Shown: positions 25,799-35,769 of the stretch, one piece after another
Numbering within the stretch: position 1 is the stretch's first letter
Layout: the number at the start of each line of letters is the position of its first letter
DNA from: Pontibacillus salipaludis
GTDB taxonomy: Bacteria > Bacillota > Bacilli > Bacillales > BH030062
Length of the DNA stretch: 64,000 bases
Assembly (NCBI RefSeq): GCF_014642405.1
Contig: NZ_BMIN01000011.1
Span: forward strand, 62,001 to 126,000
Reading direction: 5' to 3'
Notes under the pieces: generated by a model
Databases searched by the model: none
Told to the model about the DNA's origin: nothing
Seen by the model: only the letters and a program-made list of their open reading frames with translations
Translations under genes and position numbers: made by a program

Positions 25799-26615
25799 TC
25801 GGCGCTCCCTCCATTACGTCTTCTTCAGTTGGCTCTTCCTCCTGACGTTGACGCTCATCTCCAGAAAGGAAAGCACTTAGCTTTTCTTCTAGGATTTTTG
25901 GATTCTGCCCTGATTGAACTCCGATGACACCTTCTATGGTAACTTGTTTGATAAAGATTTCTTGATCTGTTTTATTCGCTAATTTCCCGGCCATAGGTGA
26001 AAACACAAGGTTAGCAAGGACTGATCCGTAAAAAGTCGTTAACAAGGCAATCGCCATATTTGGTCCTAGCGTCGTTGGGTCTGTTAGATTCTTAAGCATA
26101 AGAACTAATCCAATTAAAGTTCCAATCATCCCCCAAGCTGGTGCATATTCTGCAGCCTTTTCGATGATTGCACGACCCCGCCTGTGCCTTTCTTCAATAG
26201 CTGATACTTCAGCATTCATAATATCGTTTATGACTTCTGGTTCAATACCGTCCACAGCAAGAAGGATTCCCTTTTTAATAAAAGGGTCTTCTACTTCATC
26301 TAATTCTGATTCTAATGCCAAAAGGCCTTCACGACGCGCCCTTTCTGATAGACGTACGAACAGATCAATTAGCCCTGACAAATTCTGATCATTTGTTTGG
26401 AAAGATTCTTTTAATACCTTTCCTGTCAGCTTGATCTCGTCCAACGTAAAGTTAATCAGGAGCGCAGCCGCAAGGCCACCAAGCACGATAATCATTGAGG
26501 ATATCTGAATAAAGGACACAACGTCCCCCACTCCCCCAGTGGTAAAGATTCCTACAAAAATCATCGTAATTCCTATAAATATGCCAATTGGAGTTAATAA
26601 ATCATTTCGTTTCAT
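25788..26615 (-). CDS. motP: Flagellar stator protein MotP (Na+-type MotA)
   Basis: A 275-residue MotA-family stator with four membrane helices (two near the N-terminus, two at about residues 150-210) and a large cytosolic loop (about 60-145) that contacts FliG. The conserved stretch PAWGMIGTLIGLVLML (about 155) is present. The start at 26615 follows AGGGAGAG; the in-frame extension upstream overlaps the intergenic space. It is downstream of ccpA (52 bp) as in B. subtilis, where motPS is transcribed with or near ccpA and is catabolite-responsive. Confidence 0.92.
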   Translation of the reverse strand: MKRNDLLTPIGIFIGITMIFVGIFTTGGVGDVVSFIQISSMIIVLGGLAAALLINFTLDEIKLTGKVLKESFQTNDQNLSGLIDLFVRLSERARREGLLALESELDEVEDPFIKKGILLAVDGIEPEVINDIMNAEVSAIEERHRRGRAIIEKAAEYAPAWGMIGTLIGLVLMLKNLTDPTTLGPNMAIALLTTFYGSVLANLVFSPMAGKLANKTDQEIFIKQVTIEGVIGVQSGQNPKILEEKLSAFLSGDERQRQEEEPTEEDVMEGAPNEA

Positions 26616-26667
26616 TGTCTCTCTCCCTAATATAAAACCTAATGATCTATTTTTTATATCGACATAT

Positions 26668-27666
26668 TTATGATTTTGTTGAGTTTCTTTCAATATTTCG
26701 GTGTGGAAGAATTACATTTTGTTCTTCGACTTTTTCGTTATTCATGTATTTCGTCAGTAGACGCATTGACACAGCACCAATATCATACATCGGTTGTACA
26801 ACGGTAGACAATGTCGGACGTACCATTGTCGCTAAACGTGTATTATCAAAGCCAAAGACTTCTACATCCTCAGGCACACGAAGACCTTTATCTTGAGCAC
26901 CATGAATGACACCAAGAGCCATTTCATCTGATGCTACAAACACGGCACTTGGGCGCTCTTCCATATTAATCAGTTGATCAAGAGCTTCAATACCACTATC
27001 ATACGTGTAATCGCCGCGGATCACATAACGGTCTCCATAAGATTTACCTTGTTCTTCAATTGCACGGTAGTAACCTGACAATTTCTGATCATTAATATTC
27101 GTTTCAAGCGGTCCTGAGATGAAAGCTACATGCTCATTACCTTTATCGAATAACGTTTTTGTTGCTTCATAAGAAGCTTCTTCATAATTAATGTTAACAG
27201 ATGGAACAGAATTCGTTTCATCTACCGTAGCTGCTAGTACCACTGGGACGGACGCATTCTGGAACTCTCTTACGTGATCTTCTGTAATCTTTCCACCCAT
27301 GAAGACAAGTCCATCTACTTGCTTTCCTAACATTGAGTTAATAAGGTGAATTTCTTTCTCTTTATTCTGATCTGAGTTGCTTAAGATGATGTTATAGTTA
27401 TACATTGTCGCAATATCCTCAATACCTCGAGCTAATTCTGCAAAGAAAATACTTGAGATATCTGGGATAATCACGCCTACTGTCGTTGTCTTTTTACTTG
27501 CTAAGCCTCGAGCCACCGCATTAGGACGGTATCCTAATCGCTCAATCGCATCTAAGACTTTCTTTCTTGTGGCAGGTTTCACATTTGGATTTCCATTGAC
27601 AACACGGGAAACCGTAGCCATGGACACATTGGCTTCTCGTGCCACATCGTATATTGTTACATTCAT
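26668..27666 (-). CDS. ccpA: Catabolite control protein A
   Basis: A 332-residue LacI-family regulator that, bound to HPr-Ser46-P, represses or activates carbon-use genes at cre sites. The N-terminal [23 protein letters not shown] (residues 4-23) is almost invariant, followed by the hinge helix [18 protein letters not shown]. The periplasmic-binding-like core (about 60-330) is complete, with [12 protein letters not shown] and the [13 protein letters not shown] stretch. The start at 27666 is placed at MNVTIYD with a GAGG site at normal spacing. cre-like words near ytnP (49093) and near 49953 suggest targets in this window. Confidence 0.97.
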   Translation of the reverse strand: MNVTIYDVAREANVSMATVSRVVNGNPNVKPATRKKVLDAIERLGYRPNAVARGLASKKTTTVGVIIPDISSIFFAELARGIEDIATMYNYNIILSNSDQNKEKEIHLINSMLGKQVDGLVFMGGKITEDHVREFQNASVPVVLAATVDETNSVPSVNINYEEASYEATKTLFDKGNEHVAFISGPLETNINDQKLSGYYRAIEEQGKSYGDRYVIRGDYTYDSGIEALDQLINMEERPSAVFVASDEMALGVIHGAQDKGLRVPEDVEVFGFDNTRLATMVRPTLSTVVQPMYDIGAVSMRLLTKYMNNEKVEEQNVILPHRNIERNSTKS

Positions 27667-27870
27667 TCCTTTTAACCTCCTCAAAGTTACGTCTCTATCT
27701 TTATTTTCCCTCATTCTCTCTCTTCATTATCATACGACACTGCTAAAGAGAGCGCAATAAATCGGACATATTCATGCTTTTATATGCAGTATTCACCATA
27801 CATTCAGAAACAACTCATATGTAAAGAAAGTTGTAGTGAATAGTGGACGTCAGATACATATTTTCTTACA

Positions 27871-27905
27871 GAAAAAGAATACGCCAACAAATTGTTGGCG
27901 TACTT
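27871..27905 (-). terminator. aroA terminator
   Basis: A 10-bp perfect stem ACGCCAACAA / TTGTTGGCGT (27881-27890, 27892-27901) with a T-rich tail on the - strand. Confidence 0.88.
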
Positions 27906-27949
27906 TTCCTCTTTAAAATATAGATTAAATTGTCTATTTATGCAAGAAT

Positions 27950-29005
27950 CTATTTCAATTCTTTCATAAATTGATTAAATGTTTCAATATCCATTTGCTG
28001 TGCAGCGTCTGACAATGCTACCGCTGGGTCAGGGTGAACTTCTGCCATCACTCCATCTGCACCAACTGCAATCGCCGCTTTTGCTGTAGGAAGAAGAAGG
28101 TCGCGACGTCCTGTGGAGTGGGTTACGTCTACCATTACAGGCAAGTGAGTCTCTTGCTTCAAGATCGGTACAGCAGAAATATCAAGCGTGTTGCGCGTTG
28201 CTTTCTCGTACGTACGAATACCTCGTTCACATAGAATGATGTTTTCATTGCCTCGTGATATGATGTATTCAGCAGCGTTCACAAATTCTGAGATCGTTGC
28301 AGATAATCCACGTTTAAGTAGTACCGGCTTATCAACTGAACCTGCTGCTTTTAGTAATTCAAAGTTCTGCATGTTACGTGCTCCGATTTGAATGACATCA
28401 ATGTAATCAACCGCCGTTTCAATATCGGCTGGATTAACAATCTCACTTACAACACCTAAGTCATATTCATCGGCAACTTGTTTTAATATTTTCAAACCTT
28501 CAAGCCCAAGTCCTTGGAAATCATATGGAGATGAACGCGGTTTGAAAGCTCCTCCGCGAAGTAGCTTCAACCCTTGCGCTTTTACTGCTTCTGCCACTTT
28601 AGCAACTTGCTCGTAGCTCTCAACAGCACAAGGTCCCATGATGAAGGAAGGATCGCCAATTCCGATTTCTTCACCTCGAACTGTAACAACCGTATCCTCA
28701 GGCTTCTTCTTACGTGAAACAAGAAGCGCTTTTCGATGATCATCTTCTTGAAGCTCAAGGCTTGCTTTAAAGATTTCTTTGAACAATTTCTCAACTGTAG
28801 AATGTTCGAAAGGACCTTCATTGTGGTCCGTAATCGTATCTAACATCGCGCGTTCACGCACGGGATCAAAACGATTCATTCCTTGCTTTTTCTTCACCTG
28901 TCCAATTTGATGCGCGATCTCGGCTCTTTTATTAATTAAATCTAGAATGTCTAAATTTAATGTGTCTAACTCTTGTCTTAACTGGTCTAATTCTTCATTA
29001 CTCAA
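27950..29005 (-). CDS. aroA: Bifunctional chorismate mutase / DAHP synthase
   Basis: A 351-residue enzyme with an N-terminal AroQ-type chorismate mutase (about residues 1-85; [20 protein letters not shown]) and a C-terminal type I KDO8PS-like DAHP synthase (about 100-351; [40 protein letters not shown]). It condenses PEP and erythrose-4-phosphate to DAHP, and the mutase domain allows feedback by chorismate or prephenate. The start is a TTG at 29005, chosen because GGAGG lies 8 bases upstream and the N-terminus [11 protein letters not shown] resembles B. subtilis AroA. Reading from an earlier TTG would put the ribosome site inside the gene. Confidence 0.95.
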   Translation of the reverse strand: MSNEELDQLRQELDTLNLDILDLINKRAEIAHQIGQVKKKQGMNRFDPVRERAMLDTITDHNEGPFEHSTVEKLFKEIFKASLELQEDDHRKALLVSRKKKPEDTVVTVRGEEIGIGDPSFIMGPCAVESYEQVAKVAEAVKAQGLKLLRGGAFKPRSSPYDFQGLGLEGLKILKQVADEYDLGVVSEIVNPADIETAVDYIDVIQIGARNMQNFELLKAAGSVDKPVLLKRGLSATISEFVNAAEYIISRGNENIILCERGIRTYEKATRNTLDISAVPILKQETHLPVMVDVTHSTGRRDLLLPTAKAAIAVGADGVMAEVHPDPAVALSDAAQQMDIETFNQFMKELK

Positions 29006-29148
29006 CTCATACGCCTCCAATTTGTTTAGAAAGATGAAATTATGATAAATTCATAATAATTAGACATCATTATAGCTAATATTATTTTAATTGTCACGGG
29101 GATTTTCAACATTTTTAGTGAAGAATTTTATTAAAGGGGTCGAGAAAA

Positions 29149-31293
29149 TTGAAAGAACGCGTCTTCGCGCTTGATATCGGCACAAGATCTGTCGTTGGGG
29201 TAATAGTAGAAAAAACAACTAATGACTATGAAGTAATCGATCATGTCTCAAAAGAACATGATGAACGAACAATGGTTGATGGTCAAATCCATGATGTACG
29301 TTCCGTCTCAGAAACGATCGCATCCGTTAAACATATATTAGAGGAAAAGCATGGCCCCCTACATAAAGTATGCGTAGCTGCAGCAGGTAGAGCTTTAAAA
29401 ACGAAACGGACAAGTATTAATCAGTCTGTAAGTGGACAGCCCCTTATGGATGATGAAGATGTGACGCATCTAGAATTAAGCGCTGTGCAACAGGCTCAAT
29501 ATGAATTAGCAAAAGAAGAAACCGAAATGCAAAGTACTCATTACTATTGTGTAGGGTACTCTGTCTTACGCTATCATCTAGATGGCCAAGAGTTAGGTTC
29601 TCTAATTGATCAGCAAGGTGAACAAGTAACCGTAGAGGTTATTGCAACATTTTTACCTAAAGTTGTTGTCGAATCGTTAATTGCTGCCTTACATAGAGCA
29701 AATTTGGAAATGGAGGCCCTCACACTAGAGCCGATAGCGGCTATTAATGTACTCATCCCTCCTTCAATGAGGCGTTTAAATGTGGCGCTTGTAGACATTG
29801 GTGCTGGAACGAGTGATATTGCGATTACTGACTCAGGAACCGTGACAGCATACGGAATGGTTCCTGTAGCGGGGGATGAAATTACAGAAGCAATTAGTGA
29901 CCATTACCTACTTGATTTTCCATTAGCTGAAAAAGCCAAACGAGAGATTAGCACCCGACAAGAAGCAACCGTCACCGATATACTTGGATTTGAAACCACT
30001 GTTACCTATCACGGTGTAACAGAAGCCATCGATTCTGCAATCGAAAAGCTAAGTATAGCGATACGAGATGAAATTCTTCTCTTAAATCAAAAAGCTCCGA
30101 AAGCTGTGATGTTAGTTGGTGGAGGTAGCTTAACACCCGATTTATCCAAAAGGCTCGCTCGCATACTCGATCTCCCTGACAACCGTGTAGCGGTAAGAGG
30201 AATTGATGCCATTCAGTCCTTAAAGAAAACGGACAATTTACCGACAGGACCGGCTTACGTTACGCCTATTGGAATAGCGATTGCATCTAACCAAAATCCT
30301 GTCCAATACATTAGTGTCACCGTTAATGATCGAACGATCCGCCTCTTTGACATCAAAGCACTAACAATAGGGGATTGCCTTCTAGCAGCCGGAATTGAGA
30401 TTAAGAAACTATTCGGCCGTCCTGGTATGGCCAAATTCATTTATTTAAACGGAAATCAACTCACCTTAAAAGGAGAACATGGTACAGCGCCTATTCTATT
30501 GAAAAATCAACAAGCTTGCTCTCTGAGTGACACGATTCAAAACGGGGATATACTGAGCGTTACTAAAGGGGAAGATGGTACCTCTCCAGATGTAACATTA
30601 AAAGATCTATTAGGAGAACTCCCCCGTTCTACAATATCTATGAATGGGCATCATCACCAAGTCCAATCTGCTCCCCGTGTAAACGGGAAGAAGCAATCGC
30701 TAGCCTACATCGTCCAAGATCGTGACCAAGTCGTATCAGAATCAACCCATACTGTAAGGTCTTTCCTCCAATTTATTGGCCAAGAGTGGATCCTTGAAGA
30801 AACAAAACCGTTTGATATCACAGTTAATGCAACAGAACATAGAGTCGCTTCTCACAGAATTACCATTCTAAAAAACAAGAAAAAGGTTCATTCAGAATCT
30901 ACTCTACAAGATGGAGACCAACTGACAACAAACAAGCACTACCCAATAGAAGCACAAGCGCTTTTACAGCAACTAGGCGCACCAACAAACCAATCCATAG
31001 AGGTTCTCTTTAACAATAGAAAGCTGACCCTCTACAAACCCATAAGCAAGCTCACTAAAAACGACATGCACTTAGACCCCGAGGAGCTTATCTACCCGGG
31101 GCAAAGTATAGAATTAAAAGAATCCAATTCTTGGGCCTTTATCTTTCAAGATGTATTTCGCTACGTGGATATTGATTTAACGAACGGAAAAAACTTTAAA
31201 ATCTATCGCAATGAACAAGAAGCTACCTTTGTTGAACCCATCCACTCTGGTGATCGACTCGAATTACAGTGGCTTACGGAAGGTGAGAATTGA
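29149..31293 (+). CDS. FtsA/PilM-like actin-fold protein with long repeat-bearing C-terminus
   Basis: A 714-residue protein. The N-terminal half is an actin-like ATPase of the FtsA/PilM type, with phosphate-1 ALDIGTRSVVGV (about residues 7-18), phosphate-2 LVDIGAGTSDIAI (about 214-226) and an adenosine loop MLVGGGSLTPD (about 321). The C-terminal half (about 420-714) is not part of standard FtsA. It contains about five beta-rich units, each roughly 50-65 residues, with an N-x-x-like turn and a closing G-D-x-L/I pattern (NGDILSV, RDQVV, DGDQLTT, PGQSIEL, SGDRLEL). The start is TTG after AAAGGGG. It lies divergent from aroA and convergent with ytxJ. Function unknown. Confidence 0.82.
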   Translation: MKERVFALDIGTRSVVGVIVEKTTNDYEVIDHVSKEHDERTMVDGQIHDVRSVSETIASVKHILEEKHGPLHKVCVAAAGRALKTKRTSINQSVSGQPLMDDEDVTHLELSAVQQAQYELAKEETEMQSTHYYCVGYSVLRYHLDGQELGSLIDQQGEQVTVEVIATFLPKVVVESLIAALHRANLEMEALTLEPIAAINVLIPPSMRRLNVALVDIGAGTSDIAITDSGTVTAYGMVPVAGDEITEAISDHYLLDFPLAEKAKREISTRQEATVTDILGFETTVTYHGVTEAIDSAIEKLSIAIRDEILLLNQKAPKAVMLVGGGSLTPDLSKRLARILDLPDNRVAVRGIDAIQSLKKTDNLPTGPAYVTPIGIAIASNQNPVQYISVTVNDRTIRLFDIKALTIGDCLLAAGIEIKKLFGRPGMAKFIYLNGNQLTLKGEHGTAPILLKNQQACSLSDTIQNGDILSVTKGEDGTSPDVTLKDLLGELPRSTISMNGHHHQVQSAPRVNGKKQSLAYIVQDRDQVVSESTHTVRSFLQFIGQEWILEETKPFDITVNATEHRVASHRITILKNKKKVHSESTLQDGDQLTTNKHYPIEAQALLQQLGAPTNQSIEVLFNNRKLTLYKPISKLTKNDMHLDPEELIYPGQSIELKESNSWAFIFQDVFRYVDIDLTNGKNFKIYRNEQEATFVEPIHSGDRLELQWLTEGEN

Positions 31294-31335
31294 AAAAACA
31301 AGGATGAAACCTTTCTGGCTTCATCCTTGTTTTTA
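31294..31335. terminator. Terminator between the FtsA-like gene and ytxJ
   Basis: A 15-bp stem around AAAAACAAGGATGAA / TTCATCCTTGTTTTT, usable on both strands. Confidence 0.9.
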
Positions 31336-31375
31336 TAGGAAAAGACTTTATACTATCAGCCTTTTTCCTTTTCAT

Positions 31376-31705
31376 TTATTGATCAGCTTCAGCCAACGAT
31401 TCTTCTTTAATATGCCAATGAGAAGTATTCCACGTTACTTCGCCTCCGTTAAATACCAATACCTGTGGAGACTCATGTTTTACACCAAATGCTTCTGCAA
31501 CTTGATTGGAGAACTCTCTTGTTTCTTGTATATTTAAGATAAACATAGGAGTTTCCGTTTCTGAAGAATAGCTTTCGTATGCTTGTTTTGCCCCTGAACT
31601 AATAGGACAAGTCAAACTATGCTTTAACAACATCACTCGTTCGTATTCGGTTAATTTCTCTTTTAACTCATCGTAGTTCTGTAAAAGCGTTACAGCCAAC
31701 GTCAA
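31376..31705 (-). CDS. ytxJ: Monothiol bacilliredoxin-like protein YtxJ (BrxC)
   Basis: A 109-residue thioredoxin-fold protein of the YtxJ family. The active motif TCPIS (about residues 32-36) has a single reactive cysteine, as in the monothiol BrxC that reduces bacillithiol mixed disulfides. The rest of the fold ends with VKHESPQVLVFNGGEVTWNTSHW, containing the cis-Pro. Two in-frame TTG starts (31705 and 31699) both follow GGAGG; I keep the first but the second has better spacing. A strong terminator separates it from ytxH, so it probably has its own promoter or depends on readthrough. Confidence 0.88.
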   Translation of the reverse strand: MTLAVTLLQNYDELKEKLTEYERVMLLKHSLTCPISSGAKQAYESYSSETETPMFILNIQETREFSNQVAEAFGVKHESPQVLVFNGGEVTWNTSHWHIKEESLAEADQ

Positions 31706-31754
31706 TCAACCTCCTCTAATTAAGACCCACCTTCATAAGGGTCTTCATGACAAC

Positions 31755-31796
31755 AAAAAAGTTGCTAGTATTAATGTAGCATACTAGCAACTTTTC
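31755..31796 (-). terminator. ytxGH terminator
   Basis: A 15-bp perfect stem AAAAGTTGCTAGTAT / ATACTAGCAACTTTT followed by T residues on the - strand. Confidence 0.92.
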
Positions 31797-31824
31797 CCCA
31801 AAATTATTCGTTTAACCACATCAT

Positions 31825-32265
31825 TTAGTAAGTGGTGGTAGTCGTCGTTGTTTCTTGTTGTCTTTCAAGCTCTTCCGCCGCCTCTTCGATGGCTTCTGCT
31901 ACTTCCTCAGCAGCTTGTTCAGCTTCATCATTCGTGTTGCGGAATTCGCCAACTTTCGTCTTCACTCGAGAACTAAGGTCCTGAGACTTCTCAGAAACAT
32001 TTTGAGACCACTGAGAAGATGTTTCTACAGCACGGTCCTTCCATTCAGTTCCCTTTTGGTAAGCAACATCTTTCCACTCGCCAGCACGTTCACGAACGTA
32101 TCCTGACTTTTGGTTTAGGTCATCTCTTACTTCTCTTCCTGACTTAGGAGCAAATAAAAGGGCTGCAGAAGCTCCTACGATGCCACCAATTAGTGTGCCT
32201 ATCATAAAGTCTTTACTGTTAATGTTTTCGTTTTGATTTTTGTTCTGGTTCTGATCTTGTGCCAT
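31825..32265 (-). CDS. ytxH: General stress protein YtxH
   Basis: A 146-residue protein with a single glycine/alanine-rich membrane helix (about residues 21-40, MIGTLIGGIVGASAALLFAP) followed by KSGREVRDDLNQKS, the YtxH-family signature, and a long amphipathic, acidic, helical C-terminus ending in a threonine run. YtxH is a membrane stress protein of unknown biochemical role, controlled by sigma-B and sigma-H in B. subtilis. It lies 26 bp downstream of ytxG and shares a sigma-B-like promoter with it. Confidence 0.9.
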   Translation of the reverse strand: MAQDQNQNKNQNENINSKDFMIGTLIGGIVGASAALLFAPKSGREVRDDLNQKSGYVRERAGEWKDVAYQKGTEWKDRAVETSSQWSQNVSEKSQDLSSRVKTKVGEFRNTNDEAEQAAEEVAEAIEEAAEELERQQETTTTTTTY

Positions 32266-32291
32266 ACTCTATTCCTCCTAGTAAAATAAAA

Positions 32292-32726
32292 TTATTGTAC
32301 TGCTTTTTCGTCTTGTGGTTTTTCTTTTTTCCACTTTTTATAGAGATCAATACCGACCTGACCCCACTTCATGGCCTGAGCAGCATTGTCTTTATTCTGG
32401 TCAGCTGTATGCTTTAGGTTGTTCGACATCGTGTGTAGTGATTGATTAAACTCATGAACCGAGTCCCCAATTCCTTTGACACCGTCTACTAATGTATTTA
32501 ATTTTTGAGTCTTTTCTCCAATATCCTCTGCTAGGTGATTGGTCTTCTGTAATAATGATGTTGTTTCAGTTGTAATGCCTTCCATTTGCTTCTCTAAGCC
32601 GCCCATTGTAGATGCTACGTTTTCTAGCGTTTTACGAGCTGACTTTAAAGTTTTGGATATGTAAATAACTAAAACAGCAAATGCAATAGCAAAGATGAGT
32701 GCTGCGATATATAGTATGATGATCAT
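32292..32726 (-). CDS. ytxG: DUF948 membrane protein YtxG
   Basis: A 144-residue single-pass membrane protein with an N-terminal helix (about residues 2-24) and a long coiled coil (KTLKSARKTLENVASTMGGLE onward), then a conserved QAMKWGQVGIDLYKKW block near the C-terminus. It is the first gene of the ytxG-ytxH unit and is of unknown function in the general stress response. The start is uncertain: the ATG at 32726 is preferred over a GTG 15 bases upstream, because the AAAGGGG site would touch the GTG. Confidence 0.87.
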   Translation of the reverse strand: MIIILYIAALIFAIAFAVLVIYISKTLKSARKTLENVASTMGGLEKQMEGITTETTSLLQKTNHLAEDIGEKTQKLNTLVDGVKGIGDSVHEFNQSLHTMSNNLKHTADQNKDNAAQAMKWGQVGIDLYKKWKKEKPQDEKAVQ

Positions 32727-32769
32727 AATCCCCTGATTCACCCCTTTAAAATGTAGTATAGTTAATCGT

Positions 32770-32795
32770 CTTCCCTTTTACTAGTCCGTATAAAC
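32770..32795 (-). promoter_or_regulatory. Candidate sigma-B promoter of ytxGH
   Basis: On the - strand GTTTAT (32795-32790), 14 bases, GGGAAG (32775-32770). This resembles the sigma-B pattern GTTTAA-N13-15-GGGTAT with a mismatched -10, and lies about 44 bases before ytxG. The B. subtilis ytxGHJ genes are known sigma-B targets, which raises the likelihood. Confidence 0.5.
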
Positions 32796-32919
32796 GTGTC
32801 GAATTACAGATTGGGATTATTTTATAGTATTCTCTTTTTTTGCAGAAACTCCTGCAACTCATTTCTTTTTTTTAGCTAGAAATTTCTGTATCATTATGAA
32901 TAGAAAAGGAGGAATTGTT

Positions 32920-34038
32920 ATGCGCGATCCAAGACTGCAACAACTAGCACAACAAATTATTCACTACTCTATCGATCTACAAAAAGGTGAAAAAGTACTT
33001 ATAGAAAATACAGGTCTTCAACAAGAGTTGGTTTCCGCTCTTATTGAAGAAGTATATAAAGCAGAAGGTCAACCCTTCGTGAATGTGAAAGACCCAAAAG
33101 TGCAGCGATCTTTATTAAAGAATGCGTCTGAAGAACAGCTCCACTTACAAGCAGAACAAGAGGCTTCCCTAATGAGCAAAATGGATGCTTATGTAGCCAT
33201 TCGCTCTGGCGAGAACATCTCTGAGCTGTCCGATGTACCTGCTGAGAATATGAAGATCTACAACCAAACAGTTGGACAGAAAGTACATAGAGAAATCCGT
33301 GTTCCAAAGACGAAGTGGTGTGTGCTCCGCTACCCGAACGCTTCTATGGCTCAACTAGCAAACATGAGCACAGAGCAATTTGAAGACTTTTACTTCAATG
33401 TCTGTACTCTTGATTATAAAAAGATGGACCAGGCTATGGACTCACTAGTAAAACGTATGGAGGAAACAGACAGGGTTCGAATTACAGGGCCAAACACAGA
33501 CTTGCAGTTCTCTATTAAAGGCATACCGAATGTTAAATGTGCCGGTCACTTAAACTTACCCGATGGAGAAGTATACACAGCACCAGTGAAAGACTCCGTT
33601 AATGGAACCCTTCACTATAATACGCCTTCTCCGTACAATGGTTTCACTTTCGAAGATGTCTTCCTTACATTCAAAGATGGAAAGATCGTTGATGCAACAG
33701 CAAATGATACAGAACGAATCACCGAAGTCTTCAATACAGACGAAGGCGCTCGCTATATCGGAGAGTTCGCAATTGGTGTGAATCCTTATATTCTTCACCC
33801 AATGAAAGACATCCTGTTTGACGAGAAAATAGACGGCAGCTTCCACTTCACTCCAGGTCAGTGCTACGACGAAGCACCAAACGGTAACGACTCAGCCATT
33901 CACTGGGATATGGTTATGATCCAGCGCGCTGAATATGGTGGCGGAGAGATCTATTTTGATGATGTTCTAATCCGTAAAGATGGTCGCTTCGTTGTACCTG
34001 ATTTAGAGGCTTTGAACCCAGAGAACTTAAAGGCGTAG
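32920..34038 (+). CDS. M29 family aminopeptidase (AmpS-like)
   Basis: A 372-residue metallo-aminopeptidase of family M29 that removes N-terminal residues from peptides using two metal ions. Conserved metal-binding regions are visible: the acidic segment around EGARYIGEFAIGVNP (about residues 275-290) and SFHFTPGQCYDEAPNGNDSAIHWDMV (starting about 304), where family ligands Glu, His, Tyr, His and Asp lie. The start at 32920 follows AAAGGAGG; an upstream in-frame ATG at 32896 has no such site. It is divergent from ytxG and convergent with murC. Confidence 0.9.
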   Translation: MRDPRLQQLAQQIIHYSIDLQKGEKVLIENTGLQQELVSALIEEVYKAEGQPFVNVKDPKVQRSLLKNASEEQLHLQAEQEASLMSKMDAYVAIRSGENISELSDVPAENMKIYNQTVGQKVHREIRVPKTKWCVLRYPNASMAQLANMSTEQFEDFYFNVCTLDYKKMDQAMDSLVKRMEETDRVRITGPNTDLQFSIKGIPNVKCAGHLNLPDGEVYTAPVKDSVNGTLHYNTPSPYNGFTFEDVFLTFKDGKIVDATANDTERITEVFNTDEGARYIGEFAIGVNPYILHPMKDILFDEKIDGSFHFTPGQCYDEAPNGNDSAIHWDMVMIQRAEYGGGEIYFDDVLIRKDGRFVVPDLEALNPENLKA

Positions 34039-34120
34039 TTACTTGACCTTCATTCGAAGTTATATAAATTTTCATGGGGTTAAGTTTTGCATTATCTCTG
34101 ACTACTTAATTTATTTCACT

Positions 34121-34153
34121 AAAAAGCGCGTAGGAGTTTCTCCTACGCGCTTC
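34121..34153. terminator. Terminator between the M29 peptidase gene and murC
   Basis: A 12-bp stem AAGCGCGTAGGA / TCCTACGCGCTT with A-rich and T-poor flanks. It may serve both genes. Confidence 0.78.
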
Positions 34154-34203
34154 ACTAGTATTTACAAACCGCTCACTTATATAAGGAGCAAAATGAGTAT
34201 AAA

Positions 34204-35493
34204 TTATTCCTTCTCATAAGCCTCTTGGAACTTCTGAATATCCCCAGCGCCCATAAAGATAAGCACGCTATCCCCATGCTCTTTTAGGACAGCTGTTTCA
34301 TCTAATTCCAGTAAACGTGAAGCTTCAATCTTCTCTTGAAGGTCGTTGATCGATAAATTACCTGACTCTTCGCGAGCAGATCCAAAGATATCACAAAGGT
34401 AAACGAAATCAGCTTCTTTTAAGCTATCTGCAAACTCTTGCAGGAACATTCGCGTCCTCGTGTACGTGTGAGGTTGGAAGATCGCGACAACATCCTTCTT
34501 CGGATATTTCTTCTTCGCTGATTCAATCGTTGCTAAGATCTCACGTGGGTGGTGAGCGTAATCATCAATTACTATTTGATCATTGTGCTTCTTCTCTGTG
34601 AAGCGACGCTTAACACCTTTAAATTCAGAAATATGCTTAATATCATCTGAAGGGATTCCTTCATATTGACACAAAGCAATAACAGAAAGTGCATTTAACA
34701 CGTGGTGATTTCCGTAGCCAGGGATCGTATACGTGTTGTAATACGTGTTCCGAACAAAAACGTCAAATGTTGTACCGTTCTCGTCTTCTGATATATTAGA
34801 TGCCTGAAAGTCATTACTATCATCTAAGCCATAGTAGACTACAGGTACTTTGGCCTGGATTTCTTGTAACTGATCATCATCTCCACATGCGATAATGCCC
34901 TTTTTGACTTGATAAGCCATTTCTTGAAAGGCATCAACGACATCTTCAAGGCTTGTAAAATAATCCGGATGATCAAAATCAATATTGGTCATAATTGCAT
35001 AATCCGGCTCGTAAGCCAAGAAGTGCCTGCGGTATTCACAAGCTTCGAATACAAAGTACTCCCCATCTTCGTGACCCACTCCTGTTCCATCACCAATTAA
35101 GAACGACGTAGGCTTAATATTACTTAGTACGTGGGCAAGCAAACCCGTAGTCGAGGTCTTACCATGTGCGCCCGTTACAGCAATACTTGTGTAATTCTGT
35201 AGCCATTCTCCTAAAAATTCATGATAGCGGAATAAAGGCAAACCTAATTCTTCCGCTGCCTTTATTTCCTCATGATCATCCCCAAATGCATTTCCGGCAA
35301 TGACCGTTAAGTTGTCTTTGATATTTTCTTTTGAAAAAGGCAGAATCGGAATGTTTTTCGCTTCAAGAACTTCTTGTGTGAAAAAACGCTTCTCAATATC
35401 AGAACCTTGTACAGTCTCTCCAGCATCATGAAGGATTTGTGCTAGTGCACTCATCCCGGTACCTTTAATACCAACAAAATGGTAAGTTGTCAT
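34204..35493 (-). CDS. murC: UDP-N-acetylmuramate--L-alanine ligase
   Basis: A 429-residue Mur ligase, first of the peptide-adding steps of peptidoglycan precursor synthesis, ATP-dependent and cytosolic. Domain 1 has the UDP-binding [17 protein letters not shown] (about residues 4-20), domain 2 the P-loop [13 protein letters not shown] (about 105-117) and [10 protein letters not shown], and domain 3 the [10 protein letters not shown] motif (about 305). GGAGGTT precedes the ATG. It has its own promoter in the 629-bp gap. In B. subtilis it is also near ytxGH and sftA. Confidence 0.97.
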   Translation of the reverse strand: MTTYHFVGIKGTGMSALAQILHDAGETVQGSDIEKRFFTQEVLEAKNIPILPFSKENIKDNLTVIAGNAFGDDHEEIKAAEELGLPLFRYHEFLGEWLQNYTSIAVTGAHGKTSTTGLLAHVLSNIKPTSFLIGDGTGVGHEDGEYFVFEACEYRRHFLAYEPDYAIMTNIDFDHPDYFTSLEDVVDAFQEMAYQVKKGIIACGDDDQLQEIQAKVPVVYYGLDDSNDFQASNISEDENGTTFDVFVRNTYYNTYTIPGYGNHHVLNALSVIALCQYEGIPSDDIKHISEFKGVKRRFTEKKHNDQIVIDDYAHHPREILATIESAKKKYPKKDVVAIFQPHTYTRTRMFLQEFADSLKEADFVYLCDIFGSAREESGNLSINDLQEKIEASRLLELDETAVLKEHGDSVLIFMGAGDIQKFQEAYEKE

Positions 35494-35594
35494 ATAGATA
35501 GAACCTCCACAATTATACAGTCATTTCTGTTTCATAGTATATGTATTCAAGCTCAACTTGCGCCTAATTTACTTTAACTTTTACGTCCTCATCT

Positions 35595-35623
35595 ATTATA
35601 ACAAAACAGTGTGTAGACGTGAA
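35595..35623 (-). promoter_or_regulatory. Sigma-A-like promoter of murC
   Basis: On the - strand TTCACG (35623-35618), 17 bases, TATAAT (35600-35595), about 100 bases before murC. Confidence 0.6.
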
Positions 35624-35769
35624 TCAATTCGACAAAAACCGTTAGTAAACCCCACATCGTTTCCAAGTTTTTCTCTGCGCACAAATGAACCGCTTTCTTA
35701 TATTCCCACCTTTAAGCCCCCACAAACCTAAACAGGGAAATAAACTTGAAGACTTGAAGTTGAGAGAAT

